A stretch of 64,000 nucleotides of DNA from Mangrovimonas spongiae (GCF_003944795.1 NZ_RWBG01000001.1:124001-188000), one strand, 5' to 3'. Positions 43,027 to 53,553 are shown, counted from the first letter of the stretch. The notes: generated by a model from the sequence alone, not told the origin. A program made the numbers and translations.

Positions 43027-43575
43027 TTATGCATTGGGATTTTTAGACCTAATGTTTTTATAGATTTTAAACCCTAACATTAATAATACGCCTAAAACCA
43101 CAATGCCAACAACGCCAAAAATCCAGTTTATAGCATTTTTTAGAATGACCAAAAACACCACAGCAAATAGAATAAACGTGGCGCCTTCATTCCACAAGCG
43201 CATGAAATTAGATGTTTTTGTTACCTCATCACGTTGTAACTGTTTATAAAACTGATGCGTTTTTAGGTGATACACAAAAAGCAGTAAAACAAATAATAAT
43301 TTAACGTGCATCCAAGGTTGTTGCAACCAAACTGGTTGTATAATTAACAACCATACGGCAAACACAGTTGCCAAAATAGCCGATGGCCAAGTAATAATAT
43401 TCCACAAGCGTTTTGCCATTAGTTTTAGCTGTTTGCCAAGAATGTCTTTCTCTGGCGATGGCTTATGAAAAGCTTCTATTTGGTATACAAAAAGTCTTGG
43501 AATGTAGAACAATCCTGCAAACCAAGTCACAACAAAAATTAAATGTAACGCTTTTATATAATTGTAATATTCCAC
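43027..43575 (-). CDS. hemJ: HemJ-type protoporphyrinogen oxidase (CopD-like membrane protein)
   Basis: The 182-residue protein has four to five membrane helices and the N-terminal YIKALHLIFVVTWFAGLFYIPRLFVY that marks the HemJ (UPF0093) family, with a conserved His in helix 1. HemJ oxidises protoporphyrinogen IX to protoporphyrin IX, the step before ferrochelatase. Its setting in a block with hemH, hemA, C, D, E, F and B strongly favours HemJ over a copper-resistance role. A final basic segment follows the last helix. Confidence 0.85.
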   Translation of the reverse strand: MEYYNYIKALHLIFVVTWFAGLFYIPRLFVYQIEAFHKPSPEKDILGKQLKLMAKRLWNIITWPSAILATVFAVWLLIIQPVWLQQPWMHVKLLFVLLLFVYHLKTHQFYKQLQRDEVTKTSNFMRLWNEGATFILFAVVFLVILKNAINWIFGVVGIVVLGVLLMLGFKIYKNIRSKNPNA

Positions 43576-43588
43576 AAGCTAAAGGTAA

Positions 43589-44944
43589 TTATTCTGAAAT
43601 TGGTTTAATTAAAGTCTTTCGTATTTCCCTGTTTAAAAAATATGCCGTAACAATAGTTGCCAACACATCGGCAATAGGGAACGACATCCACACGCCTAAT
43701 TCACCATAAAAACTGGGTAAAATCAAGATTAACGGAATAAAGAAAAACCCTTGCCGTGTTAACGTTAACAGCAAAGCTGGCGTCGCTTTACCAATGGCCT
43801 GAAAATACGCCGCGCCAATTAATTGAATAGCAATAATAGGTGTTGCTGCAAACACCCAACGCATAGCACTTGGTGTTTCTTTAAGTACTTCGGCATCGTG
43901 TGTAAATAAACGTGTAATGACATCGGGAAATAGCATTAATAATATAAAAATGACCGTTGCCAAAATAACCGCGTATTTAATGGCTGTATTAATGGTTTCT
44001 CGCACACGACTATATTTTGATGCACCATAATTATAGCCTGCAATAGGCAAAAAGCCTTGGGTGATTCCGAAAACTGGAAACAAAGCAAACATTAACATTC
44101 GTCCAACAATGGCATAAGCAGTCACCGAGGTTTCGCCTCCTAAATTGAATAGAATGTTGTTCATAAACAAATAGGTGATACTTACAACGGCTTGTCTAGC
44201 TAAAGTGACAAAGCCTAATGAGCCTATTTCTTTAACTATTAATTTATCTAAACCTAAATGAGCAAAACTTAGTTTTAATTCGGAGTTTTTCGAAAAGAAA
44301 AACCACAAAATAAACAGCAAACACAACATATACGATCCTGTGGTTGCCCAAGCAGCACCATACATACCCAAATCCAGAACGTTAATAAACACATAATCTA
44401 AAATAAGATTGCCAACCGATGGAATCATCATGGCATACATAGCAAACTTTGGTTTACCTTCGGCACGTATAACGGTATTTCCCATCATACAAAGTGCCAA
44501 GAAAGGCACACCATAAAGTACAATGATGTAGTAAATTTTTGCAGGCTCGAAAATGGCTCCTTTACCTCCAAAAGCAGGAATAATATCATCAACGTACAAC
44601 AACCCAAAAACGACTAAAGTTACCGTAAACAAAAGGGTTAAAGTAATTTGATTACCAAAAGTTTTTAACGCTTTGCTTTTATTATCTGCTCCTAAAGCAC
44701 GAGAAATAATGGACGATCCACCAACGCCAATACTCATTCCAAGGGCAGCAATAAAAAACGACACAGGCAGCACGACATTAATAGCTGCAATGGCTGTAGA
44801 ACCAATCCAATTACCAACAAAAATAGTATCGACAAGGATATTCAGCGACATTACCAAAATACCTATCGACGCCGGAACAGCTTGTTTTACCAATAATTTA
44901 CTTATGGGTTTCGTACCTAAGTCTTCCGAAGCTACTTTCGCCAT
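43589..44944 (-). CDS. MATE-family multidrug/efflux transporter
   Basis: From the ATG at 44944 the protein has 451 residues and about twelve membrane helices in two halves, with MATE-type patterns (VLPVSFFIAALGMSIGVGGSSIISRALG; FPVFGITQGFLPIAGYNYGA). MATE pumps export cationic compounds using Na+ or H+. The start overlaps the hemH stop by one base (TAATG), so the two are translationally coupled. This raises the possibility that the pump handles a porphyrin or related compound; that is inference from coupling only. A start 30 bases earlier would lie inside hemH. Confidence 0.9.
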   Translation of the reverse strand: MAKVASEDLGTKPISKLLVKQAVPASIGILVMSLNILVDTIFVGNWIGSTAIAAINVVLPVSFFIAALGMSIGVGGSSIISRALGADNKSKALKTFGNQITLTLLFTVTLVVFGLLYVDDIIPAFGGKGAIFEPAKIYYIIVLYGVPFLALCMMGNTVIRAEGKPKFAMYAMMIPSVGNLILDYVFINVLDLGMYGAAWATTGSYMLCLLFILWFFFSKNSELKLSFAHLGLDKLIVKEIGSLGFVTLARQAVVSITYLFMNNILFNLGGETSVTAYAIVGRMLMFALFPVFGITQGFLPIAGYNYGASKYSRVRETINTAIKYAVILATVIFILLMLFPDVITRLFTHDAEVLKETPSAMRWVFAATPIIAIQLIGAAYFQAIGKATPALLLTLTRQGFFFIPLILILPSFYGELGVWMSFPIADVLATIVTAYFLNREIRKTLIKPISE

Positions 44945-45978
44945 TAAACGGTCACGGTTTCTGTGGTTACCCACGTGTTAATCCACTTGGCTAATAAATC
45001 TACCCACTCTTGATCGTCGTTTAAACAAGGTATTGTCGTGAAATTTTCGCCACCAACTTCGTGAAAAATCTCTTCACCTTCCATAGCAATTTCTTCTAAG
45101 GTTTCCAGGCAATCACTTACAAAAGCTGGCGTAACAACTGCCATATTTTTCACGCTTTGAGTTCCTAATCGTTCGATGGTTCTATCGGTATATGGTTGTA
45201 ACCACGGATCGAACCCTAAGCGCGATTGAAAGGATGTAGAATATTTTCCTTCTTCTAATTGAAGTTTTTCAGCAACCAAACGCGTTACCTCAAAACATTG
45301 ATGACGGTAACAAAATTGATGTGCTTTTGATGCTGTTACACAACAGCTTCCATCTATTTTACAATGCGACTTCGTAATATCGCTTTTTTTAATATGACGC
45401 TCTGGAACTCCATGATAAGAAAATAGTAAGTGATCTATGTTTTTTCCTTTTAAATGTCTTGAAATGCTATTTGACAAGACTTCTATATAATCTGGATTAT
45501 TATAAAACGCCGGTAAATCGGTGATTTTTAAATTAGGAAAATCTGTTTTTCTTATGTCTTTGGCCAATACCAAAATTGTTTCGGTTGTTGCCATAGCAAA
45601 TTGTGGATACAACGGAATAAGCAACACCTCTTCTACACCTTTATCAACCAAATCTTGAAGGCCCTTTTTTATGGTCATACTTCCATAACGCATAGCCAAT
45701 CCAACAGGCATTTCTACTTGTTGTTGCACTTTTTCCTGTAAGCGCTCTGAAATAACAATTAACGGCGATCCTTCTTCCCACCAAATCTTTTGATAAGCAG
45801 CGGCCGATGCTTTTGGTCGTGTGTTTAAAACAATACCGCGCACAATAAAACTACGTAACCAAAATGGCACATCAATAACACGCGGATCCATTAAAAATTC
45901 GTCAAGATATGTTTTTACATCCTTTGGATTAGGACTGTCTGGCGAGCCCAGATTGACGAGTAAAATTCCTTTTTTCAT
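44944..45978 (-). CDS. hemH: Ferrochelatase
   Basis: The 344-residue protein starts KKGILLVNLGSPDSP, has LLFSYHGVPERHI with the active-site His, a CVTASKAHQFCYRHQC segment with several cysteines, and FQSRLGFDPWLQPYTD. This is the full ferrochelatase family pattern; it inserts Fe(II) into protoporphyrin IX. It is downstream (14 bp) of the AraC-type regulator and coupled to the MATE gene. Confidence 0.95.
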   Translation of the reverse strand: MKKGILLVNLGSPDSPNPKDVKTYLDEFLMDPRVIDVPFWLRSFIVRGIVLNTRPKASAAAYQKIWWEEGSPLIVISERLQEKVQQQVEMPVGLAMRYGSMTIKKGLQDLVDKGVEEVLLIPLYPQFAMATTETILVLAKDIRKTDFPNLKITDLPAFYNNPDYIEVLSNSISRHLKGKNIDHLLFSYHGVPERHIKKSDITKSHCKIDGSCCVTASKAHQFCYRHQCFEVTRLVAEKLQLEEGKYSTSFQSRLGFDPWLQPYTDRTIERLGTQSVKNMAVVTPAFVSDCLETLEEIAMEGEEIFHEVGGENFTTIPCLNDDQEWVDLLAKWINTWVTTETVTV

Positions 45979-45991
45979 TAATTTTTCTTAG

Positions 45992-46891
45992 TTAAGATAT
46001 CGACATCACATATTTTTTTGGTGTCGTACCATATTTCTTTTTAAATGCTGCAATAAAATGACTTGCTGTACTGTAACCTACTTTTAAGCCCACTTCATTT
46101 ACATTGTGATCTCCCGATTCCAAAAGTTTTCTGGCATACTCCATTTTATAGTCAAACAAAAAACTAAATACCGAGTCACCATAAATTTCTTTAAACCCTT
46201 CTTTAAGTTTTTTAAGACTTAGTCCGATTTCATCGGCCAATTCTTGCAAAGTTGGTGGTTCAGCCATTCGTGATATAATAATATCCTTGGCTTTTCGTAT
46301 TTTAATTACATTGGTTTCATCAACCAAAAATGGGCATTGTTCTACATTGGCTTCTTCATTTCTGTGAAAGTACAAACTTAATAGCTCATATGCTTTGCCA
46401 TTGAAATAAAGATTTTTTATAGAACTATTAAGATTATAATGGATAAGTTGTGTTAACACAATAGCCATTGATGGCGTAATTTTCCCATCCTTATAATATT
46501 TTTTATCTTTATTATCATCGCTCAAAAACGTTATGTAATCGGCTTCTTGCGAAAATAAGCTATGGAATTTTTTTATTGAAATTAAGACTGAAACTAGCCA
46601 AGTATGTGGGTTGCTATTAATATGAATAGGTAAATCCCGTTGCGGATTATACAATAACAACGATTTTTCATCTTCAATATTTAAACCATAATTTCCTTGA
46701 TTAAATACAAACTTACAAGACCCTTTTAAGCAAAAATGAAACTGTATAAAGCTACTATCAATATCACGCTCTAAAACCTCAACTAGCTCATTTTCATTTT
46801 GATAGGTAAGCACAATAAAATCTTCGTCTATTTTCACTTCGGAAAACGACCCTTTAGCGACATTTTTCATACGGTTAAAATCAGACTTCAC
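45992..46891 (-). CDS. AraC-family transcription regulator
   Basis: The 299-residue protein has an N-terminal cupin-like effector region (FIQFHFCLKGSCKFVFNQG) and a C-terminal AraC/XylS double helix-turn-helix (PTLQELADEIGLSLKKLKEGFKEIYG and VGYSTASHFIAAFKKKYGTTPKKYV). It is divergent from hemA and lies 14 bp upstream of hemH. Regulators of the similar PchR/iron-responsive type are activated by small ligands. Here heme or a heme precursor is a reasonable guess from position only. Confidence 0.9.
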   Translation of the reverse strand: MKSDFNRMKNVAKGSFSEVKIDEDFIVLTYQNENELVEVLERDIDSSFIQFHFCLKGSCKFVFNQGNYGLNIEDEKSLLLYNPQRDLPIHINSNPHTWLVSVLISIKKFHSLFSQEADYITFLSDDNKDKKYYKDGKITPSMAIVLTQLIHYNLNSSIKNLYFNGKAYELLSLYFHRNEEANVEQCPFLVDETNVIKIRKAKDIIISRMAEPPTLQELADEIGLSLKKLKEGFKEIYGDSVFSFLFDYKMEYARKLLESGDHNVNEVGLKVGYSTASHFIAAFKKKYGTTPKKYVMSIS

Positions 46892-47050
46892 TACATAATT
46901 ATTTAGACTTGTTCTAAATTAGAAACATCAAAAGCTTTGATATGTCTGCAAAAATATGATATTTATCAGTTTCTATAAAAAAACAACGCTAAAAAACCAC
47001 TATCGACATTAAAAGTTCTTTTAGCGTTACTTTTTGTTGCATCGTCCTTA

Positions 47051-47058
47051 TATTTTTG
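47051..47058 (+). promoter_or_regulatory. -7 promoter element of the hemACDE operon
   Basis: TATTTTTG matches TAnnTTTG and lies 22 bp before the hemA ATG at 47081. It also overlaps a TTG-initiated longer reading of hemA closely, which argues for the ATG start. Confidence 0.5.
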
Positions 47059-47080
47059 TCACTTGTATTTTGATTTATTT

Positions 47081-48334
47081 ATGCCGCAGTCTAAAAAACA
47101 CAAAACATTTTATGCTATTGGATTAAGCTACAAAAAAGCAGATGCCGTAACGCGCGGTCATTTTAGCTTAGATGAAAATGCTAAAACTGCTTTATTTACT
47201 CAAGCCAAAGCCAATAACATTTCTAGCCTTATTGTAACTTCAACATGTAACCGTACTGAGTTATATGGGTTTGCAGAGCACCCTTTTCAATTAATAAAAT
47301 TACTTTGTGACAACACCAAAGGCACCGTTGAGGAGTTTCAAAAAGTAGCTTATATTCACAAAAGCAACGAGGCAGTTTCGCATATTTTTAAAGTTGGTGG
47401 TGGTTTAGATAGTCAAATTTTAGGTGATTTCGAAATTATAAGTCAGTTAAAGGCTGCGGCAAGACAATCTAAAAAAGAAGGGTTGCTTAACAATTACTTA
47501 GAGCGTTTGGTAAATGCTGTAATTCAAGCTAGCAAGCGTATAAAAACCGAAACAAATATTTCGTCTGGTGCCACGTCTGTTTCGTTTGCTTCTGTTCATT
47601 ATATTCTCAACAATGTTTCGGATATCACTAATAAAAACATCCTACTATTTGGTACAGGGAAAATAGGCAGAAACACTTGTGAAAACCTAATAAAGCACAC
47701 CAAAAACGAACATATTACTTTAATAAACCGCACAAAAACAAAAGCCGAAGAAGTTGCTGGCAAATTTAATGTTGTGGTTAAAGATTATGCCAATTTACAG
47801 GAAGAAATTAATGGTTCGGATATTTTAATTGTTGCTACAGGCGCGCAAAATCCTACGGTTGATAAATACTTGATACAATCCAAAAAACCATTATTGGTTT
47901 TGGATTTATCTATTCCTAAAAATGTTGACCACAATGTTTCTGAACTAGACAATGTAACGTTGGTTCATTTAGACCATTTATCACAAATTACAGATAAAAC
48001 TCTAGAAGACCGTAAAACGCATATTCCTGTTGCCGAAGCCATTATTGAAGAGGTTAAAGCAGAATTTAACAGTTGGCTAGAAACCCGAAAGTTTGCCCCA
48101 ACAATAAAAGCTTTAAAACTTAAATTGAATGATTTTAAAACTGCTGAACTAGATACTCAGCGGAAAAAACTTTCTGATTTTAACGAAGAACAAGCTGAAT
48201 TAATAAGCAACAATATCATTCAAAAAATAACTAATCACTTTGCGCATCATTTAAAAGATGATGACATCTCTACTGATGAAAGTCTAGAACTCATAAAAAA
48301 AGTGTTTCAATTAGAAGAAACTAAGTATGTCTAA
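47081..48334 (+). CDS. hemA: Glutamyl-tRNA reductase
   Basis: From the ATG at 47081 the protein has 417 residues. It shows IVTSTCNRTELYGF with the nucleophilic Cys, GGLDSQILGDFEI, and an NADPH-binding region (ILLFGTGKIGRNTCENL). It reduces glutamyl-tRNA to glutamate-1-semialdehyde, the first step of the C5 heme pathway. hemL (next step) is not in the window. It overlaps hemC by 8 bases. Confidence 0.95.
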   Translation: MPQSKKHKTFYAIGLSYKKADAVTRGHFSLDENAKTALFTQAKANNISSLIVTSTCNRTELYGFAEHPFQLIKLLCDNTKGTVEEFQKVAYIHKSNEAVSHIFKVGGGLDSQILGDFEIISQLKAAARQSKKEGLLNNYLERLVNAVIQASKRIKTETNISSGATSVSFASVHYILNNVSDITNKNILLFGTGKIGRNTCENLIKHTKNEHITLINRTKTKAEEVAGKFNVVVKDYANLQEEINGSDILIVATGAQNPTVDKYLIQSKKPLLVLDLSIPKNVDHNVSELDNVTLVHLDHLSQITDKTLEDRKTHIPVAEAIIEEVKAEFNSWLETRKFAPTIKALKLKLNDFKTAELDTQRKKLSDFNEEQAELISNNIIQKITNHFAHHLKDDDISTDESLELIKKVFQLEETKYV

Positions 48335-49235
48335 AGTCATAAGAATTGGTACACGCGATAGTAAATTAGCACTTTGGCAAGCCAAAACCGTACAACGAAA
48401 ACTAGAAGATTTAGGATATAACACCAAACTAGTTCCTGTAAAATCACAAGGCGACATTATTCTAGACAAACCACTTTATGAGCTTGGTATAACAGGTGTT
48501 TTTACCAAAACTCTGGACATCGCCATGCTTAATGGCGATGTAGATATTGCTGTACATTCTATGAAAGATGTCCCAACAGCATTACCTAAAGGCATTGTGC
48601 AATCGGCCGTTTTACCGCGAGCAAACACCAAAGATATTTTAGTTTATAAAGATGTAGATTTTTTAAACACCGTTGGAACTATTGCAACAGGAAGTTTAAG
48701 ACGCAAAGCCCAATGGCTTAACAAATACCCTAATCATACCGTTGAAGGATTGCGAGGCAATGTTATAACACGTTTACAAAAATTAGAAGACAGTAGTTGG
48801 AACGCTGCTATTTTTGCCAAAGCAGGATTAGAACGCATCGCCATTCTCCCCGAAAACCACATCGAACTGGATTGGATGATTCCAGCACCAGCACAAGGCG
48901 CTATGGTTGTTGTAACATTGCAGGATGATACGTTTTCAACTAAAGCTATTTCAAAGTTAAATCATCAACCTACCGAAATTTGCACCCATATAGAACGTGA
49001 GTTTTTACGCGTTTTAGAAGGTGGTTGTACAGCACCAATTGGAGCGTCGGCTACAATTAATGGCGACTCTATTCAATTTGAAGGCGTGTTACTTGCTCTC
49101 GATGGAACTAAAAAATTAAGTGTAAGTAAATCCGTGGCGCGCTCCAAATACAAAGGTTTTGGAGAAGCTTGCGCACTAGAAATTTTGGAAAATGGTGGGG
49201 ATGAATTAATGAAAGCTATAAAAGCTGCATTGTAA
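48327..49235 (+). CDS. hemC: Porphobilinogen deaminase (hydroxymethylbilane synthase)
   Basis: The 302-residue protein starts IRIGTRDSKLALWQA and has VHSMKDVPT, IATGSLRRKAQ, AAIFAKAGLERI and the cofactor-binding Cys in LEGGCTAPIGA, which holds the dipyrromethane cofactor. It joins four porphobilinogens into hydroxymethylbilane. It overlaps hemA by 8 bases and hemD starts 1 bp after its stop, so the three are co-transcribed. Confidence 0.95.
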   Translation: MSKVIRIGTRDSKLALWQAKTVQRKLEDLGYNTKLVPVKSQGDIILDKPLYELGITGVFTKTLDIAMLNGDVDIAVHSMKDVPTALPKGIVQSAVLPRANTKDILVYKDVDFLNTVGTIATGSLRRKAQWLNKYPNHTVEGLRGNVITRLQKLEDSSWNAAIFAKAGLERIAILPENHIELDWMIPAPAQGAMVVVTLQDDTFSTKAISKLNHQPTEICTHIEREFLRVLEGGCTAPIGASATINGDSIQFEGVLLALDGTKKLSVSKSVARSKYKGFGEACALEILENGGDELMKAIKAAL

Positions 49236-49236
49236 A

Positions 49237-49881
49237 ATGACCATACTTTCAACCAAAATATTAACCCAAGAACAAAAAAATGTTCTCACAAAAGCTAATA
49301 TCAATGTTATAGATTATAATGCTATTACTATTGATTTTTTAGATTTTGATGATGAAATTATAGCTGAGAACGCCATTATTACTAGTAAAAATGCTGTAAA
49401 AGCGGTAATAGACAAAAAAGTAGTGATAAAAAACTGCTTTTGTGTTGGTGAAAAAACAAAAGCTCTTTTAGAAGAAAATGGCCAAAATGTAACTAAAATG
49501 ACTAATTATGGTACAGATTTGGCTAAATTCATTGTAAAAAACCATAAAAACGAGCATTTTTGGTTTTTCTGTAACAACATTAGAAGAGACGAATTACCAA
49601 ATATTTTAACCAAAAATAACATTAGCTTTAAAGAAGTTGAAGTATACAAAACGGCTTTAAATAAACAACTTATTTCAAAACCATTTGACGCCGTATTATT
49701 TTTTAGCCCAAGTGGTATTGAAAGTTTTACAGCAAATAACTCTTTAAAAAACAAAGCCATATTTTGTATTGGTAAAACAACAGCAAAAGCCGCAAAACCG
49801 TTTGCCGAAAACATTCATATAGCAAACAAACCAACTATTGAAAGTGTTTTGAAATCGGTCGTTAAACAGCTTACTAAATAA
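49237..49881 (+). CDS. hemD: Uroporphyrinogen-III synthase
   Basis: The 214-residue protein shows the low-conservation HemD pattern: AIITSKNAVKAV near residue 45, FCVGEKTKALLEENG, and AVLFFSPSGIESF followed by FCIGKTTAKAAKPF near the C-terminus. HemD closes hydroxymethylbilane to uroporphyrinogen III. Sequence evidence alone is moderate; its position between hemC and hemE makes the call firm. Confidence 0.9.
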   Translation: MTILSTKILTQEQKNVLTKANINVIDYNAITIDFLDFDDEIIAENAIITSKNAVKAVIDKKVVIKNCFCVGEKTKALLEENGQNVTKMTNYGTDLAKFIVKNHKNEHFWFFCNNIRRDELPNILTKNNISFKEVEVYKTALNKQLISKPFDAVLFFSPSGIESFTANNSLKNKAIFCIGKTTAKAAKPFAENIHIANKPTIESVLKSVVKQLTK

Positions 49882-49936
49882 CATAACAACGCATTACATT
49901 TAAGCCTTTATAAACAAGGTAAAATACAAAGACATT

Positions 49937-50962
49937 ATGATAAAAAACGATTTATTCTTAAGAGCTTTAAAAGGTGAAACCGTGCAACGCCCACCTGTTT
50001 GGATGATGCGCCAAGCAGGACGTTACCTTCCAGAATTTATGGAAATAAAAGCCAAATACGACTTCTTTACACGTTGTCGCACGCCAGAATTAGCTAGCGA
50101 AATTACCGTACAACCTATTAGACGTTACGGTATGGATGCTGCTATTTTGTTTAGCGACATTTTGGTCATTCCACAAGCTATGAATATTGAAGTAGAAATG
50201 AAACCTAACTTTGGGCCGTATTTGCCAAATCCTGTTCGCACACAAAAAGACGTGGATAATGTTATTGTTCCCGATGTAACGGTAGAATTGGATTATGTAT
50301 ACCAAGCCATTAAAGCCACTAAGGAATTACTTAATAACGACATTCCATTAATAGGTTTTGCTGGTTCGCCATGGACTATTTTATGTTATTGTGTTCAAGG
50401 TCAAGGCAGCAAAACGTTTGATAAAGCCAAGGCATTTTGTTTTACCAATCCTGTGGCAGCACATCAAATGCTTCAAAAAATAACCGATACCACTATTGCA
50501 TATCTTAAAGAAAAAGTAAAAGCAGGTTGCGATGTGGTTCAAATTTTCGATTCTTGGGGTGGTATGTTATCACCAACCGATTATCAAGAGTTTTCGTGGC
50601 AATATATCAACCAAATTATAGAGGCTTTAAAAGATATGGCTCCTGTAATTGCCTTTGGAAAAGGATGTTGGTTCGCCTTAAACGAGATGGCACAAAGTAA
50701 TGCTTCGGCATTGGGAATAGATTGGACGTGCTCACCAAAGAATGCACGATATTTAACAGGCGGGAATATTACGTTACAAGGTAATTTTGATCCTTCTAGA
50801 TTGTTATCGCCACCATCTGAAATCAAGAAAATGGTTCATCAAATGATTGACGCATTTGGGAAAGATAAATATATTGTAAATTTAGGTCACGGTATTTTAC
50901 CTAATATACCATTGGAAAACGCCCAAGCATTTATCGATGCTGTTAAAGAATACAATGCTTAA
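49937..50962 (+). CDS. hemE: Uroporphyrinogen decarboxylase
   Basis: The 341-residue protein has the N-terminal signature [17 protein letters not shown] and [30 protein letters not shown] with the catalytic Asp, plus [15 protein letters not shown]. It decarboxylates uroporphyrinogen III to coproporphyrinogen III. The gene lies 55 bp after hemD and its end overlaps the EI24 gene. Confidence 0.97.
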   Translation: MIKNDLFLRALKGETVQRPPVWMMRQAGRYLPEFMEIKAKYDFFTRCRTPELASEITVQPIRRYGMDAAILFSDILVIPQAMNIEVEMKPNFGPYLPNPVRTQKDVDNVIVPDVTVELDYVYQAIKATKELLNNDIPLIGFAGSPWTILCYCVQGQGSKTFDKAKAFCFTNPVAAHQMLQKITDTTIAYLKEKVKAGCDVVQIFDSWGGMLSPTDYQEFSWQYINQIIEALKDMAPVIAFGKGCWFALNEMAQSNASALGIDWTCSPKNARYLTGGNITLQGNFDPSRLLSPPSEIKKMVHQMIDAFGKDKYIVNLGHGILPNIPLENAQAFIDAVKEYNA

Positions 50963-51713
50963 AAACATTATAAGGGGCATACAAGCATATTTAGGAGCTT
51001 TTGGGGTAATCTCCAAGTTGAAGCTCTGGAAATACTTTGCCGTGCCCATTTTAATAAGCATCGTTACAGCACTTATTGTTGGGGTTTCTGCTTATGGGTT
51101 ATCTGATAATATTGGCTCTTTCATCTCAAAACTCTGGATTTGGGAATGGGGTAAAGAGACATTTACAAGAATTGCTAATGTTATTGGTGGGTTATTGATT
51201 ATTGCTCTTGGACTCATCTTATATAAACATATTGTTATGGCTTTGTCCGCACCATTTATGAGCCCGGTATCCGAAAAAATTGAAGCCCATTTTTTAGGAA
51301 CAACACATAAAACACGTCGTAATACTAATTTTGGTCAACAACTTTGGCGTGGTATTAAGATAAACCTTCGTAACTTAGGTTTAGAACTCTTTTGGACCAT
51401 TCCTATTTTACTTATTGGTTTTATTCCAGTTATTGGTATTGTGTCGTCTGTATTATTGTTTTTAGTACAAGCGTATTATGCTGGTTTTGGTAATATGGAT
51501 TACACCTTGGAGCGGCATTTTAATTATAAGGAAAGTATTCAATTTGTAAAACAAAACCGTGGTCGTGCTATTGGTAATGGTATTGTTTTTATGTTGTGTT
51601 TATTAATTCCTATTCTAGGTTTTATCTTAGTGTTACCGCTTTCGGTTACTGCAGCTTCTAGAGAAACAGTTACTTTACTACAATTAAAGAACCATTACAA
51701 CATTGAACGCTAA
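50955..51713 (+). CDS. EI24-domain membrane protein
   Basis: From the ATG at 50955 the protein has 252 residues and about four to six membrane helices (e.g. [20 protein letters not shown] and [18 protein letters not shown]-like segments), matching the EI24/CysZ-type family. CysZ takes up sulfate in gammaproteobacteria; the function in Bacteroidota is not known. The start overlaps the end of hemE by 8 bases and its stop overlaps the next start (TAATG), so it belongs to the hem operon. An ATG 18 bases earlier in hemE is the alternative start. Confidence 0.8.
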   Translation: MLKNIIRGIQAYLGAFGVISKLKLWKYFAVPILISIVTALIVGVSAYGLSDNIGSFISKLWIWEWGKETFTRIANVIGGLLIIALGLILYKHIVMALSAPFMSPVSEKIEAHFLGTTHKTRRNTNFGQQLWRGIKINLRNLGLELFWTIPILLIGFIPVIGIVSSVLLFLVQAYYAGFGNMDYTLERHFNYKESIQFVKQNRGRAIGNGIVFMLCLLIPILGFILVLPLSVTAASRETVTLLQLKNHYNIER

Positions 51714-52249
51714 TGGATTTGAGCAACGAAACTTTTTACTTAGACAACCTAAAATCAAAAGATGCGCTTAGCTTAAATCAGTTAATGATTAGGAATGCAA
51801 GACATTTTCAGCAGTATTTACCTAAAACATTGGCACAAAATCTTTCAGAAGATGCTTCAAAAAATTATATTAAAAATAAATCTGAAGCATTTAAAAACAA
51901 AACCGAATTCACTTTTGCTATAAAAGAAAAAAGCACCCATAATATTGCTGGTTTGGTTATTCTTAAAAACCTGGATTGGAATACCAAACAAGGCGAATTT
52001 GCCTATTGTCTTGGCAATAAATACTCTGGGAATGGCTGGATGAGTAAAAGCGTACAAGCAGCTAAAAATTATGCGTTTAATAAACTGGGCTTGGAAAAAC
52101 TTCAAGTTATCATACACCACACCAATACCGATAGTATAAATGTAGCCAAACGTTCTGGTTTCACATGGGTTAAAACCTTGAAAAAAGAACATGTTTCAGC
52201 AAAGGCCGTGTTGGATATGGAATTATATGAAGCAAAAAATGATGTTTAA
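51713..52249 (+). CDS. GNAT-family N-acetyltransferase (RimJ/RimL type)
   Basis: The 178-residue protein shows the RimJ/RimL-like GNAT pattern: FAIKEKSTHNIAGLVILKNLDW, GEFAYCLGNKYSGNGWMSKSVQAAKNYAF (acetyl-CoA loop region) and LQVIIHHTNTDSINVAKRSGF. Such enzymes acetylate ribosomal or other protein N-termini or small molecules; the target is unknown. It is coupled to the EI24 gene through a TAATG overlap and is followed 12 bp later by nhaA. Confidence 0.85.
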   Translation: MDLSNETFYLDNLKSKDALSLNQLMIRNARHFQQYLPKTLAQNLSEDASKNYIKNKSEAFKNKTEFTFAIKEKSTHNIAGLVILKNLDWNTKQGEFAYCLGNKYSGNGWMSKSVQAAKNYAFNKLGLEKLQVIIHHTNTDSINVAKRSGFTWVKTLKKEHVSAKAVLDMELYEAKNDV

Positions 52250-52261
52250 TTTACCTTATAT

Positions 52262-53551
52262 ATGACAGAAAAATCTTTATTATCACCATTTCAAAAATTC
52301 GTAAAAATTGAAAGCTTTAGCGGACTTTTACTGCTCGCCGCTACTGTTTTAGCTCTAGTTTGGTCTAATTCGCCTTTTGCCGATAGTTACACGGCACTTT
52401 GGGACTACAAAGTTGGGATTACAACCGAAGCGTTTGAGTTAAACAAACCTTTAATTTTATGGATAAACGATGGATTAATGGCGATTTTTTTCTTCCTTAT
52501 AGGTTTAGAGATTAAACGTGAATTCCTCATTGGCGAACTTAATTCGCCAAAAAAAATTGGGTTTCCTTTAGTTGGGGCTTTTGGCGGCATGGTAATCCCA
52601 GTACTTTGCTTCTTTTTAATAAACAACAACCCCGAAACTTTAAAAGGATGGGGAATTCCTATGGCTACCGATATTGCCTTCTCTCTTGCCATACTTACTG
52701 CATTAGGCAAACGCATACCGTTAAGCTTAAAAGTGTTTTTAACCGCTTTTGCTATTGTAGATGATTTAGGAGCCGTTTTGGTTATTGCTATATTCTATAG
52801 TAGTTCAATAAAGTTTACTCTTTTAGGTGTTGCCTTATTACTATTGGTATTTTTATACCTTTTATCTCATAAAGGCATTTACTCAAAATTTTTCACCATT
52901 TCTTTGGGCATTGTCATTTGGATCCTGTTTTTAAAGTCTGGCATACACCCAACATTAGCAGGAGTATTATTAGCTTTTTCGGTGCCTATTAGACAAAAAA
53001 TAAACACCCAAGAATTTATAAACACCTTAGTAAGCATTACCGATAACATTAAACAAGCTTCTATTTTAAATAAACCCATTCTATCAAAAGAGCAAATTCA
53101 ACAAATAGACGATTTAGAAGATTGGACCTACAAATACCAATCGCCATTACAACAAATTGAACACAACCTTCACGATTGGGTAGCCTACTTTATAATTCCT
53201 GTTTTTGCTTTTGCCAACGCAGGTGTTATTATTAATAGCTCGGCTCCATTAGAATTTAATCTCGTAACAGCCATCGTCGTTAGTTTGGTTTTAGGTAAAA
53301 GTATTGGAATAACTCTATTTGTTGTTTTAGCACAAAAAATTAAACTTATTAATATTCCCAATGATATTTCTATATGGCACATTATTGGGGTGTCGTTTTT
53401 AGCAGGTATCGGATTCACCATGTCTATATTTATAGCAGGTTTAGCCTTTGTAGGCAACCCCATAAATATCGATTCGGCTAAAATAGGCATCTTAATAGGA
53501 TCGTTAATTTCAGCTATTATTGGTTTTCTTATTTTAAAATTCAAAAAATAG
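52262..53551 (+). CDS. nhaA: Na+/H+ antiporter NhaA
   Basis: The 429-residue protein has about eleven membrane helices and the NhaA signature: WINDGLMAIFFFLIGLEIKREFLIGEL, TDIAFSLAILTALGKRIP with the helix 4 break, FAIVDDLGAVLVIAIFYS with the essential Asp pair, and GIGFTMSIFIAGLAF near the C-terminus. It exports Na+ in exchange for protons, useful for a marine organism. It sits between a GNAT gene and hemF in the hem operon, with gaps of 12 and 2 bp, which is an unusual location. Confidence 0.95.
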   Translation: MTEKSLLSPFQKFVKIESFSGLLLLAATVLALVWSNSPFADSYTALWDYKVGITTEAFELNKPLILWINDGLMAIFFFLIGLEIKREFLIGELNSPKKIGFPLVGAFGGMVIPVLCFFLINNNPETLKGWGIPMATDIAFSLAILTALGKRIPLSLKVFLTAFAIVDDLGAVLVIAIFYSSSIKFTLLGVALLLLVFLYLLSHKGIYSKFFTISLGIVIWILFLKSGIHPTLAGVLLAFSVPIRQKINTQEFINTLVSITDNIKQASILNKPILSKEQIQQIDDLEDWTYKYQSPLQQIEHNLHDWVAYFIIPVFAFANAGVIINSSAPLEFNLVTAIVVSLVLGKSIGITLFVVLAQKIKLINIPNDISIWHIIGVSFLAGIGFTMSIFIAGLAFVGNPINIDSAKIGILIGSLISAIIGFLILKFKK

Positions 53552-53553
53552 AT